Source: Whalleya microplaca
Lineage: Eukaryota > Ascomycota > Sordariomycetes > Xylariales > Xylariaceae
Length of the DNA: 64,000 bases
Assembly: GCA_022497155.1 (NCBI GenBank)
Contig: MU385740.1
Coordinates: forward strand, 1-64,000
Direction of reading: 5' to 3'
The notes under the pieces are model-generated. The model saw nothing but the letters and a program-made list of their open reading frames with translations, was not told the DNA's origin and ran no database searches. Made by a program: the position numbers and the translations under genes. How positions within the stretch are numbered: the stretch's first letter is position 1; each line of letters starts with the position of its first letter. Positions 44,116 through 55,267 of this stretch are shown piece after piece.

Positions 44116-45129
44116 GGTGTTAGTAATTAATTACCCGTAACCTTGGGCCTCCAGTAGGGACATAGGGTATCAAGCATATGATGTAGGAAATTAGGAAGAG
44201 GGTATAAGAATACGTAAGCATCCGATACCTACTGGGACTGAGGTCGTGGGTTTCGCGCCATTTTTCTTAAGAAAATGGTCAGATTATTTTCGGGTGAGCT
44301 GAAAGGCAGATATGCGAATCTCACCGTCACACAAAGCGCGTAGAACGATAAGCATCGAATGTTAGCATGTATGCACCATGATAATTCTGCCTAATATGCT
44401 AATTCCTAATCCCAAAACTTGCTTGATGCGGCATGGGATGTAGCCATAGGCCTCCGGCCAATTCTGCTGTATGTACTACTTCATCTCCAGATAATGGAAG
44501 AGGTTGAGATGGTTCCGAGACAACGGAACGTTGCAACTTTAAAAAGTGGATTTAAACTCCGGGGGCTAGCGTTAGCTATGGCGCCTCTTCGCCCCCAAAT
44601 TTGCTAAGAGTGGGGATTTAATAGACGTTCAGCTGTCTCATTTAAAGTGGATCGTTTATTGACTATCCTGTAATCCGTAGTGAAGATGAAGTCGTAATTT
44701 TCCAAAGATGGATTCCGACTCGATAGGCTTGTTATGTTCCCCTCGCTCTCTAATATGATCCTCATTACCATTCTTGTTCGACGTACATGACCACCGACGC
44801 CTGCATCCTAAGGTCTGGGCTTGATTGTGGCTTGTTACTTTGTTTGGAAGGGTATCTAACCATCATCCTTGCCTTCCGCGTACGTGTGTAGGTAGGCTAC
44901 AAGAGGTGTCGTTTTCCTGCCGAATTATCTGACCCCTTGACTCTCTTATCGCGGGGCAGCAATTGCCTGACAATTGGATGTGTTGGTTCGGCAAGGAATT
45001 GATGTATATCACGTGATATAGCCACTCCTTATTTGTACTTGGTATTATTAATGCTGCCTAAACTCTCGCTTATACCACGGTGTGTATCGCGATCTAGAGG
45101 CTAGAACCGAGTTCTAGGTCTTGTCGAAC
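44116..45129. promoter_or_regulatory. Divergent region between rhodopsin-domain and ABC transporter genes
   Basis: The two genes are transcribed away from each other across about 1 kb. A CACGTGATATA word occurs near 45010 (E-box-like core CACGTG). No other gene is visible. Confidence 0.45.
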
Positions 45130-48100
45130 ATGGCTCAGATATTGAAGCCTGAAAATGTGACAACTGACCTCTCAATTATACTGTCAGTGCTGTTCTTTAG
45201 TCTTGCGTTGGTTAGATTGTGGCGTTTGCGTAACGTCCCTACTGTGGTCATCGGCGGTTTTCAGGGGTGTGCTAAGGCGGTAAGTAACGAGTAATGCACA
45301 CCAATAGTCTACCATGTGTCGCTACTGATACTAACAACAGCTTCTATCTTCGCTTCTCATTCTATCAACGTTAGCGGGATTCTTCACGACACTAAAATCG
45401 ATCCAGGACGTTAACGGGCTTACAGTCGCTTCCCGAGCGCTGACATTCGTTGCGGCATTGGTGCTGAGTCCCTTATCATGGCTAGAGCATCGGCGAAGCA
45501 CCCGCCCGTCAGATCTCATTGCGTTATATCTCATCGCTTGCGTTATTCGGGATGTCTATATTTTATCTTGGTCCATTCAGGGGCAGCGGGAGTGGATTAT
45601 ACAGGATCCGATGCCAGCACAAATAGTCCTTGAGGCTGCCTTGCTTGCAACGGAAAGCCTCCAGAAAGACATCGTGAAAAGCCAATCTAACCAATGTACA
45701 TCGCCTGAAGAGACATCAGGCATCTTGGGTAGGACATTCTTTTGGTGGATCAATCCTATCTTGTCTGAGGGATACCACAAGATCCTTCTATGCTGTCACC
45801 TGCCTTCAATTGATACGGAGTTATCGTCGGCACCTGTTAGCCTTAATGCTTTACGTACATGGAACCAAAGGAGTATGTTACCTTATAACCTAATGTCTAC
45901 AATCTAAACTCTAGTCACTAATTGTTCATAGCAAAGCCTGAAACTCAAATGACCCTTCCCAAGGTACTAGTGAAATCACTTGAGGCCCCGTTCCTATTGG
46001 CGATACCACCACGCATCTTTCTTGTCTTGTTTAGATATTCGCAGCCGATACTCGTCCGTCAGGCGATTATTTATGTCACTAAGTCCAAGCCGAAGAGCGA
46101 GAACTGGACCGGCCAGGGCCTTGTTATTGCTTCATTGGTGGTGTATATTGGACTAGCTGTAAGTGCTGGACTACGGATAACGGTTGACATATTTGACTAA
46201 TTATGTAGATATCAAGTACGATGTACCAACACCGGCTCAACAGATTGAGGGTGATGAGCCGAGCTGTCCTGGTGGCATTGATTTATAGCAAGACCATGAA
46301 TTCTTACACCGAAACAGCTAGCGAGGGAAAAGTTATAACTCTTGTGAGTACCGATGTTGATAACCTCGACACTGTCTGCGAGATGTTTCATGAAACTTGG
46401 GGTCAGATTGTCGAGTTCAGTGTTGGTATTATATTATTGTCTTGGGAAGTCGGCTGGTTGTCGCTTGTACCGCTTCTCATGATCTTTCGTGCGTCGACCC
46501 TTATCCCAATTTGCTCGTTCAGCATGTCACTCATTTATTATATCAGCATGCTCTCGGATGAGCCAATATGTTGCCAAAAACCTGCGATCACGGCAAGGTC
46601 GCTGGAACGAGGCGACTCAGAGCCGGATTTCAATGACAAGCGCTGTAATCAGCACTATGAAAAACATCAAGATGCTTGGTTTGCAAGATGCCATGTTTGC
46701 GCATATACAGGACCTACGGCAGCATGAACTTGGCGTAGCGAGTAGAGTCCGATGGATGATGGTTGCTTATAATGCATCAGCAAACGCACTAGGGATGTTC
46801 GCCCCTGTGTTAACTCTCGTGCTGTACGCTATTCTGGCTAAGCTCAGAGGCAGCCAACTAGATACGGAGACTGCATTCACCACCATCGCAATCCTCAGCA
46901 TGGTTACACATCCTGCGAACATGGTTATGACCATCATTCCAAGGGCTGTTGCGTCATTTGCTAGCTTTGAAAGAATACAGCACTACCTTCTCCAAGAATC
47001 TCGACAAGACCATAAAACTGATATTAAAAGTTCAAAAATAATATCAGAATTAGGAGATATCGCGAGTGGTCCCATGGATGGTTCTCATCCCGCTATCAGC
47101 ATTCGAGGTCTCTCGGTTGGGACTTCCTCTTGTCTTAGCCTAGAAGATATCAACCTAACTATAAAGAAAGCCTCTATCGTGATGTGCTCGGGTGCTACTG
47201 CCGCCGGGAAAACTGTTCTGGCTCATTCGATCTTGGGTGAAATACCATCTGTCGGAGTGGTTCGCGTGTTCTCCAATCGCATTGGATATTGTTCCCAGGC
47301 ACCTTGGTTACCGAACGGCAGCATCCAAGAAGTCATTAAGGGCTTTTCGATTGAAAGGAATGAGGACCGCTACCAAACAATACTTGATGTATGCCATCTA
47401 AGGAAAGACATTGAATCACTCCCTCATAGAGATGAAACTTTAGTCGGAAGCAGAGGGATGAATCTGTCAGGCGGTCAACGTCAACGAGTGGTAAGTAATA
47501 TTCAATTTGCTAAGCCAACGTGTTAATTAGATATAGGCCCTTGCGCGGGCACTATTTCCCGAAACGGATATTCTTCTCCTGGATGATACGTTCAGTGCTC
47601 TTGACGGCAAAACTGAGAATCAAATCGTTGAAGACCTTCTCGGGCCTAAGGGCTTACTGAGGGAACGTGGAACCACGGTTCTCATGATGAGCAATTCAAG
47701 TAGGTATCTACTAAAATAAAGTGACAGCCGTAGCGTTGACAAGCGGAATAGCTCAATTCTTTCACCTAGCAGACGAAGTTATTGTCCTTGAAGGCGGGCG
47801 TATTATGGAGCAAGGCAGATGGAATAAGATGAAGCATCATACGTCTCATATATCTAAGATAACGACAGGCGAAGTTGACGCCCATGATAGCATGACTATG
47901 GCCGTGAATCATATTGACCGACCACAACAGCTATCAGCAATTATTGAAGCTGACCTCGACCTCAAGCGCGCTGCAGGAGACACAGCACTTTATGGTAATC
48001 GTTTGCCTACTATCCTTTAGGAATATTATCTTATACTCAATAGGCTATTATATTAAAGCGACTGCACGGAGCAATTTTCTGACCTTGCTAACTTTCAACG

Positions 48101-50096
48101 CGCTCTACTCATTTTTCATTACCTTTCCACAGTATTGGCTGAAGTTGTGGACGGAATTAGGCTCACAAAATGATTGGTTCTTTATTGGGGGCTATATTGC
48201 CTTGAATCTTATTGCATGGATATTTACTAATATTACGATGTGGTCAGTCAAGCTAAGATTTTGAACCCTCAGAGGGACCAAATTGACATGGACAGGTCTA
48301 CTCTTATTCGCATTGCGCCACATTCAGGGGCTGTCTTACACGCGAAAGTTCTAGAGACCGTGATTCGGTATTATCCAAGCCCCTGAATGAAAACATAATA
48401 TAGTAACCAATCCCTAGCGCACCCCTCTCATATTTCTCTAAGACTGACAGCGGTTCTATACTCAATCGGTATGTATTACTTACGAGATACTTACCTATCA
48501 ACTATGAGTGACTCACACACTCTAGATTCAGCCAGGATCTTGAGCTAGTAGACAAGAAGCTTCCCTCCGCCGTATCAACAGTAACCGTTCGTGAGTTAAA
48601 TGTATGCGATGAATTCGAGAAAAAAGCTGACCCATTCAGAAATCTTCAAGCTCGTAGTTCAAGTTGTCTTATTATTCATAGCCCAGAAAATGTTGACATT
48701 CACACTGCCCATCTGTCTTGTAGTTCTCTACGTCGTCCAAAAGGTATACTTGCGGACATCGCGCCAGCTCCGATTGCTAGAATTAGAGACAAGATCGGGA
48801 CTTTTGACCAGCCTTCTGGAAACAATAGATGGGCTGCCGACAATTCGTGCATTTGGGGGCCAGTCTGAAGCAGAGTCCAGGCAATTTCGCAATCTTGACG
48901 ATTCGCACAAGCCCTTCTATCTTCTCTTGAGTCTTCAGTGTTGGCTTAAAATAGTCCTTGATCTACTAGTAGCTGGGATTGCTGTTGGCATCATTGCTTT
49001 GGCTGTTGCTCTGAAGGACACTACGTCGGGTGGTCAAGTGGGTGTCGCGCTCAACATTGTACTAGTCGCAAACACTACGCTGCTGCGTCTGGTTGAATCC
49101 TGGACAAATCTGGAAATATCCCTTGGCGCTATTTCTCGGATTAAGACCCTTGAGGCCGAGGTGCCTTCTGAGGATCAGACGCGGGACACCGTTGTGCCTC
49201 CGGAAACATGGCCCATCTCCGGTGAAGTTGTGATAGAGAATTTATCAGCATCTTATAATGAGAATATCGTGGCGCTAAATAATGTGTCATTGCGAATAGC
49301 ACCTGGACAGAAGGCTGTCATTTGCGGTCGAACTGGAAGGTGAGTCTACGCTCGATCTGTGGTATCATCCAACTAATTTACCTCCAACAGTGGCAAGAGT
49401 TCCTTGATTCTCACCTTTCTCAGACTATTGGATTTCAAATCAGGCTCTGTCAAGATAGACGGCCTAGATATTAGCCGTATCCCACGTTCAGTCGTGCGCG
49501 AGCGGTGCTTCGTGACTGTGTCCCAGGAGCCCCTTCTCCTAAGCCAAGGAACGCTTCGATTCAACGTGGACCCAACAGAAAGCCTCGCCAATGGCACGAT
49601 AATAGATGTCTTAGAAAAGGTGCACCTATGGAAACACTTTAATTCTACGTACAGAGAGGACGAAGCACCTGCAAGTGACCACGAGTCTCAACGCGTACAA
49701 ACCACCAGCCACCCAATCTTAGATGGCACCCTCGGATCACTACCTTCGCTTTCCGTTGGGCAGGGACAACTGATTGCACTCGCACGTGCGCTGTTGCAAG
49801 TCTATACCATCAGCGCATCAGGTGCGAAGCCTGTCATCCTTCTGGACGAGGCAACTTCATCTCTGGACCCGGAAACTGAAGCAATTATGCTTGACATCAT
49901 TCATAATGAATTGACTTGCCAAAGGTACACGGTCATCGTCGTAGCTCATAGGCTGAGTATTGCCGCCTCACGTATGAGGAAGGGGGTTGATGTTGTAATT
50001 TGGATGAAAGACGGAAAGATTGAGAAGGTGGGGGATGCAAATGATATTATCATGAGCGTGGGGAAGTTAGCACATGGTGAAGCGGAGGACATGTAG
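45130..50096 (+). CDS. Full ABCC-type (MRP) ABC transporter
   Basis: A long gene with about a dozen short introns; every junction examined keeps frame. N-terminal TMD0 (MAQILKPENVTTDLSIILSV onwards) is followed by TMD1 (GRTFFWWINPILSEGY; LPKVLVKSLEAPFLLAIPPR; GKVITLVSTDVDNLDTVCEM), NBD1, TMD2 (SKTDSGSILNRFSQDLELVD; LETIDGLPTIRAFGG) and NBD2. NBD1 has Walker A GATAAGKT, signature LSGGQRQRV and Walker B ILLLDDTFSALD, with Asp where NBD2 has Glu, normal for ABCC proteins with one degenerate site. NBD2 has GRTGSGKSS (split by an intron), LSVGQGQLIALARALL and VILLDEATSSLD, and the H-loop VVAHRL. It should export drugs, conjugates or a metabolite at the plasma or vacuolar membrane. Substrate unknown. 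The exon near 48420-48470 is unusually tiny. Stop at 50096. Confidence 0.85.
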
Positions 50097-50800
50097 TCTT
50101 TCAGTTGAAACTAAATAATGTGATTCACTAGAAGTGAGACTTTGGGAGATTCATAGTGTTCTCCCTCTTCGTTGGGCGACGATATACGTCGGGGGAATGG
50201 GAGTTCAATGTTCCAAACTAATTGAGGTAATATGTTGAAATGGATGCAGGCTATGAGTATCGTAGTACTTATTGTTTGGAAAGTATCATCACTAGAGTCC
50301 ACGGGGGCATAGCCCATACTATATAACCACAGTTGTGGGACGTATATCAGCCATCCTGCATTCCAACACTATCGATAGGTAAGTTATAGTATCATAAAGT
50401 CGAATCTAGTTAATGCTATGATAGGGGTATTAGTTGTCGTGCCTTAAGCAAATGGATCTTGAAGCGATAATCGTCGCAAGAGACTCTTCGACTTGAAAGG
50501 GATCTCTCAAGCTGTTATGGAGATCAGAGAAGGATGGATTAGGAGTGTTCAAAGACTCAAGCTAAATCGGCCAGTAAGGTATCAAAATGCTAAGGGAATC
50601 AGTAGATATTGTGGCGGCGAAGGAATGGGTTATCGCTTTACTTATGTACAGAATTCTACGTCATAGACCTTTGCGGTGGTGAATGAGTCCGAGATTGTCG
50701 TCTAGAAATTAGCACTACTTATGTAACCGCTAGCGTCTTTACTCTTCTTGAATAGATTAGCTATACTAGTCACTTGCTATATTTTGTAAATGTAACACCC
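50097..50800. other. Intergenic with a solo LTR
   Basis: Contains the family A LTR at 50233-50368; no gene seen in the rest. Confidence 0.5.
50233..50368 (-). mobile_element. Solo LTR, family A, copy 3 (shortened, decayed)
   Basis: Begins TGTTGAAATGGATGCAGGCT and keeps GTATCATCACTAGAGTCCA, a TATA-like TATATA, CCACAGTTGTGGGACGTAT and CAGCCAT, but lacks about 20 bp before its end (CCTGCATTCCAACA). The hairpin has only about four pairs left (GGGC-TAT-GCCC). Flanks TAATA and CTATC do not match, so the duplication is lost. Confidence 0.65.
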
Positions 50801-52639
50801 CTATCGTATCCTATCTTTGGCGCCTAGCAGCGCTTCGGATACCTGCGAGAGCTTTTCATATAGGTGACTAGGTAGTTCCTCTGTGCCTAGAATTTCCTCC
50901 AGCATCATGTCAACACGGTGAAGGTCAGCCCTGTTTTCCCGATTGGCCTCGCGCAGCTCAGCATTATCTCTCTGTGCTTGCTGGTTGCTCGATTTAAGGC
51001 GTTCCAAGTTCCTTTGCATGCGAGACTGCTCAATTGTTGAAACACTACTAGCAGATGGCGATGCTATGTTGGAGCTCACTGAGGTGATGCCACTTGAAGT
51101 CGACGTATATATAATGTCAGGGTCTATAGTCTGCATAGTAGCACTGGAAACTTCTAGTAATGGCATTGAAAAGCCTTGTGTCGATGGCGCCGTCGAGGGC
51201 GTTGTGAAGCTTGTGACCGGTGTGGCTAAATCGAATGTAGTCGACAACGACGGATTGAAATCTAAGCTTTTGATATAGTTAGAATTCGGTTGAATTGTAA
51301 AGATGAAAGATAATGAAAAAGTTAATGAGAATGATTTCAGTGCATTCTTACTCGTGAAGGGCCGATGAGTTTAGGTCCGGTTGGCTAAGTTGTATTTGTT
51401 GATGCGGCAATGTTGGAAATGTCATAGCAGGAACCATTAGAGCTGCATCATAGTGAATGTAGACTGTGAAGGGTTTAGCATAGTCTATCTATTTTTGCAT
51501 GATAGAACTTACATGGTGAGTATTCCATGCTCAGTGAAACCATATCACGGTCCTGTATGGCAGGGATGAGAAGGCGAAACAAGTTCCACCACATGTCCTG
51601 TTCGGATTTGGAACGACAAGGCTTCTCCATTTCCGACTCCTGTTCATCTGTCATGAACCGTTCGTCCCATAATATTTCTCTTATGTCACAAGGCGGCTGT
51701 TGCGTTTCGTGGTCCCACCTATTGCTTCGTGAATCGAAAGATCGCCAGCAGCGTTCACAACGAAAGGAGCGCACGTGCCGACGATTCAAATGCTGTCTGA
51801 TAGAAGTTAGTGGCATGAAATCTACAAGATCAATATCATAAACTGACTTCAAGCGAAATATTCCAGCGCACCCACCTTGGGGATTGCCACGCCCTCGTTT
51901 CAGGCAGCTTTGAAACTTTTCGTAAGCCTGATAAGGACAAGCGAGCCGTGGGAGTTTTTGTTTCTCTACTAGTCCTGGGGGCATGCGGCGTACTCTTTTA
52001 TTTCCGTCGTTTCTGTCTTCCCTATCATCTTCCATTCTTTTCTTCTTCTGGCCATTAGAACTGATATCACCATTACTTGAGTTACTTGAAGACTCTCCAG
52101 CATTACGCTGAAGTGGCACACTCGTTCCTATCTCTTGGAAGTCTTGCAAGGTGTGCGAGCTTCCAGTTCTTATGCTTTCCTCCTGTCCACTAAAATCATC
52201 ATCGGTTTGGTTGTCAGGTCCTTCTTGAGTTATTCGATATCGCTCTGACAGTGAAACAAGCCCAACTCGGACATTTATAAGACCGACTTGTCGGATCTGG
52301 GGTTTTGATTGATGTTTGGTTATCTGAAAATCCGCGCTTGTATCTCTGCTAGAGTTTTCTGAAGATCCTGGATGGGAATCAAGCGAGTCTTTCCTTAGTA
52401 TCCTTACACACTTATCTGGATTGCCAATTTGTATGTCAACCTGCACTCCTATGTCCGTGTATTGAAGAGAGTTGCTGGTAGTAGCAATATTGGCACTCTG
52501 AAACATATTGGCACCCGGCAACATATTGTCACTCTGCAACATATTGGCGCCCTGCAACAAATGAAATATCAGTACTTGTTAAGATTTTCCTAAGTAAAAC
52601 CTTTACCTTGTCTAAAATAGCGCTTGATGCTGGTTTCAT
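50801..52639 (-). CDS. C2H2-like zinc-finger regulator with N-terminal repeat and coiled coil
   Basis: Minus-strand gene of the ascomycete group whose core reads LPRLACPYQAYEKFQSCLKR, then GGCAGIF, TSIRQHLNRRHVRSFRCERC and WRSFDSRSNRWDHETQQPPC: a degenerate CPY..C..H..H plus a C2H2 finger. First in-frame ATG 52639 (MKPASSAILDK); the frame is open further upstream without ATG. Intron about 52606-52552 (GTAAAG..TTGCAG) leads to four imperfect 7-residue repeats (GANMLQSDNMLPGANMFQSA). The middle is hydrophilic with an NLS-like KKKRMEDDREDRNDGNKRVR. After YSP an intron (GTAAGT..CACAG, about 51511-51461) leads to YIHYDAALMVPAMTFPTLPH. The junction into the last exon near 51310-51262 is uncertain (weak AAG acceptor). 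That exon contains a Ser/Thr stretch and a heptad-like coiled coil (EQSRMQRNLERLKSSNQQAQ onward). Probable nuclear regulator. Confidence 0.6.
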
Positions 52640-52891
52640 GCGGATCTTCAGCTGGAGGGTATTGAGTTTTGTTATCCTGCAACAGGCGCTCCAACTGTTC
52701 TCTATGGCCGTGTTATTAAGCAACACGACAGAAGCTTACGGGTTAAAACCAGGCTTACTTTCGTGGAGTCTCTATTTTGTATACACAGGGTATCCTAGCC
52801 CGCTCGCACGCCGAACACGTCGGTATACTTCCATTGCAGTAAATTCTTTTCCGGTTACAGGAGATGCAGGCGCTCTCCCTTCGAAGGAATC

Positions 52892-53047
52892 TGACGGATT
52901 ACAGGGATGTGGCTGTGATAATTCAGGTGGCTGGACGCCCCACAGGCTGTGGCTTATATATAGGAGGCTCTGCCTCCTCTGACTCTAGTGATGATACTTC
53001 TCCAATAATAACTACTATACTACTCATAACCTGCGTCTATTTCAACA
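52892..53047 (+). mobile_element. Solo LTR, family A, copy 4 with perfect duplication
   Basis: 156 bp from TGACGGATTACAGGGATGTG to TCTATTTCAACA, flanked by GAATC at 52887-52891 and 53048-53052. Contains TTATATATA running into AGGAGGC-TCT-GCCTCCT (52962-52978). It is the closest relative of the copy at 39943, about 90% identical by eye. It lies just upstream of the zinc-finger gene, which has the inverted copy 3 at its other end. Confidence 0.9.
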
Positions 53048-53052
53048 GAATC

Positions 53053-55267
53053 TTCTCTGTCCTGTCATATGGTCATTCTTATACGAAGTGTTCATTTTCT
53101 TAGAATACGTGTTGAGATCTCGTGTGGTCTGAAGGCTCTCGTTGGTATTTGGCTTCTCGCTGTCAACTATTATAGGTGGTCAGCCATCATCTCCGCCAGG
53201 AGGACTCGATATCCCAAGTGGTCTCATGATTCTGAGATTCAAACGCCACAAAGAGAGACCAATCACAAGGTGGCGATATGGGTTTAAGCTGCTACGAACT
53301 TTCTGTGGCGTTGAGAGGATTCTAGACTATATGTGGAAGTCAGATGCTTGTGAAAGTTGATAGTGCGCAACTGAATTTGCAGCCTAAATTTTGTAATATT
53401 GCATCTGGTAAGAAAGACTTAAGAGTGAGTGCTGCCTTGAAGATACAGCTCGGTATTCTTAGCCGCTTCCAATACAGGATATATCCTAGATTACTTAATG
53501 CCTTGAGTGCGCAGGGCTTTGAATAGTCGTACTCAGTGATAGGTAAATTCAAGTCTTAGATTCCGAAAATGGCGCATGAAATCGGGACGACGCGGATGGT
53601 TGCCTTAAACACATTTTGTAGGACTGTGTACACAAATGTGCGGCGCTATACCAAAACTGGGCATATTAAGTACAGTGTGGCGTACAGTTAACTGCTGCTT
53701 GGTCGATGTCCCGCGTCACTACACCTTAGTGTACACAGGCTCTCCAAAGAGAGGTACTTAATAACTATACATCCTCGTAATTTGAATTACCTCACTAGCA
53801 ACTACCTATGTAGAATCAACACAAAATGTTTTAAATCAAACCACGGGGATTCAGAAGCAACCGCGATTGGGTTACATTATAGTACTCCGTAGCTTTGCAT
53901 ACAACCTACCCAAGAGCCTAAACATCTAAGTCTACACTGTTGTGTTAAAAAACAAGCCGGACTTTGTAACGCCTTTCACAATTAAAATAAGCTAAACTCG
54001 CTATCTATATACTTGAGCACACCCTAGCCTTTCTTTCAGTCGTTGCTCGTTGTTGCAGGCATATATCTATTCATGTATATCATCTTGCAAATGTACTACA
54101 CAATATGTGTTGGATTGTAGACATTATGTGCAAGTCACACCAAAGGTAAATTCAGGAGATATATCAAAATGACTGCAAACACATAACCACCATATAAAAT
54201 CTCTCAAGTCCTCGGTCTTAGAGATTTCATTGATTTTCTTCAACCCTTTTCTTATTCCTCCTTTCGTATGTTGTCCATATTGTTATAAACGTCGTAAACC
54301 TTAGCAGCTGACTTTGGCCTACTGGTTTTGATACCCTGGCACTATTCCACGTCAACATGCCATCTTTGATCAAGAAAGTGACACCTAGGGGTGAATTATC
54401 TAAGTTAGTAAAATCACAAGCCCGGTGTTGTATGCTATGTAGTTCTAACCCTTCATTTGCACCAGCACGGAGCCGCAGTCAAACGAGACGGATATTTCAT
54501 CTATCACCTGTGAGCCAGATATTTCCCTGGAAAGAAAGCCAGGCTCTGAGCCCTTCATTTCCTACTCGAATTTGAACGATCGATATCTCCATACCCCAAT
54601 ACAGGACCAACAACTATACCTTCTTGGAGTGGGGGGTCAATTCAAGTCGGAGGGATCTTGGTATGGTTGAGAAAATGGCTCAATTGTATTAGTACATACG
54701 TGGTATAAGACTACAGTGAAACATCATGCGAGAACAACTCAATGATATATTTGGGGTCTTAGATATGACCACCGCCATGAATGCTACCAAGCAAGTTCTG
54801 TTGTCCCGTAAAGACTTGTAACCCATCATCACTTGCTGATTAACATAAGGTATGAGTCATATTGCCTGTCTAGCCTTGTTCTATAAATGTGTTCCTGGCT
54901 ATTTTAGATTATACTTACGTTATAGGCTTGCTGCCTCTGTTAAGCCGAATAGAGCTTTAGGAAGGCTATAGAATGTCGAGCAGAAGCTAGACGGATACTG
55001 AAGTCATCAACAACCTCTAAGTCGGGGAGGACGACGCAATTTGTATGGCTTCACCGGAGCTCGTATAGGGGGGAATCAATTGAAGTGTTGGATTCTATCA
55101 CAAGTTCTACTCAGTAGTATTTAGCAGATGACTGATCTAATGCGATACATATGCATTCTTTCGCAGAGACAAAGGGCTCTTCCTAGTATTAGCCGCTATG
55201 ACTCGATTGGAATCTGGAACCGGGCGGATTCACGACTCCACTTATGATGACTATTCCGAGGTTTTAA
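53053..55267. other. No gene seen
   Basis: 2.2 kb without a supportable gene. Frames at 53069-53360 and 53344-53526 (plus), 53340-53552 (minus) and 54357-54575 (plus) are at most 72 codons and unrecognised. Confidence 0.5.

Noticed and set aside
48240..48610. ABC transporter broken by many stops
   Set aside because: Several short introns and a tiny exon (encoding APLSYFSKTDSGSILNR) restore a continuous, family-consistent protein.
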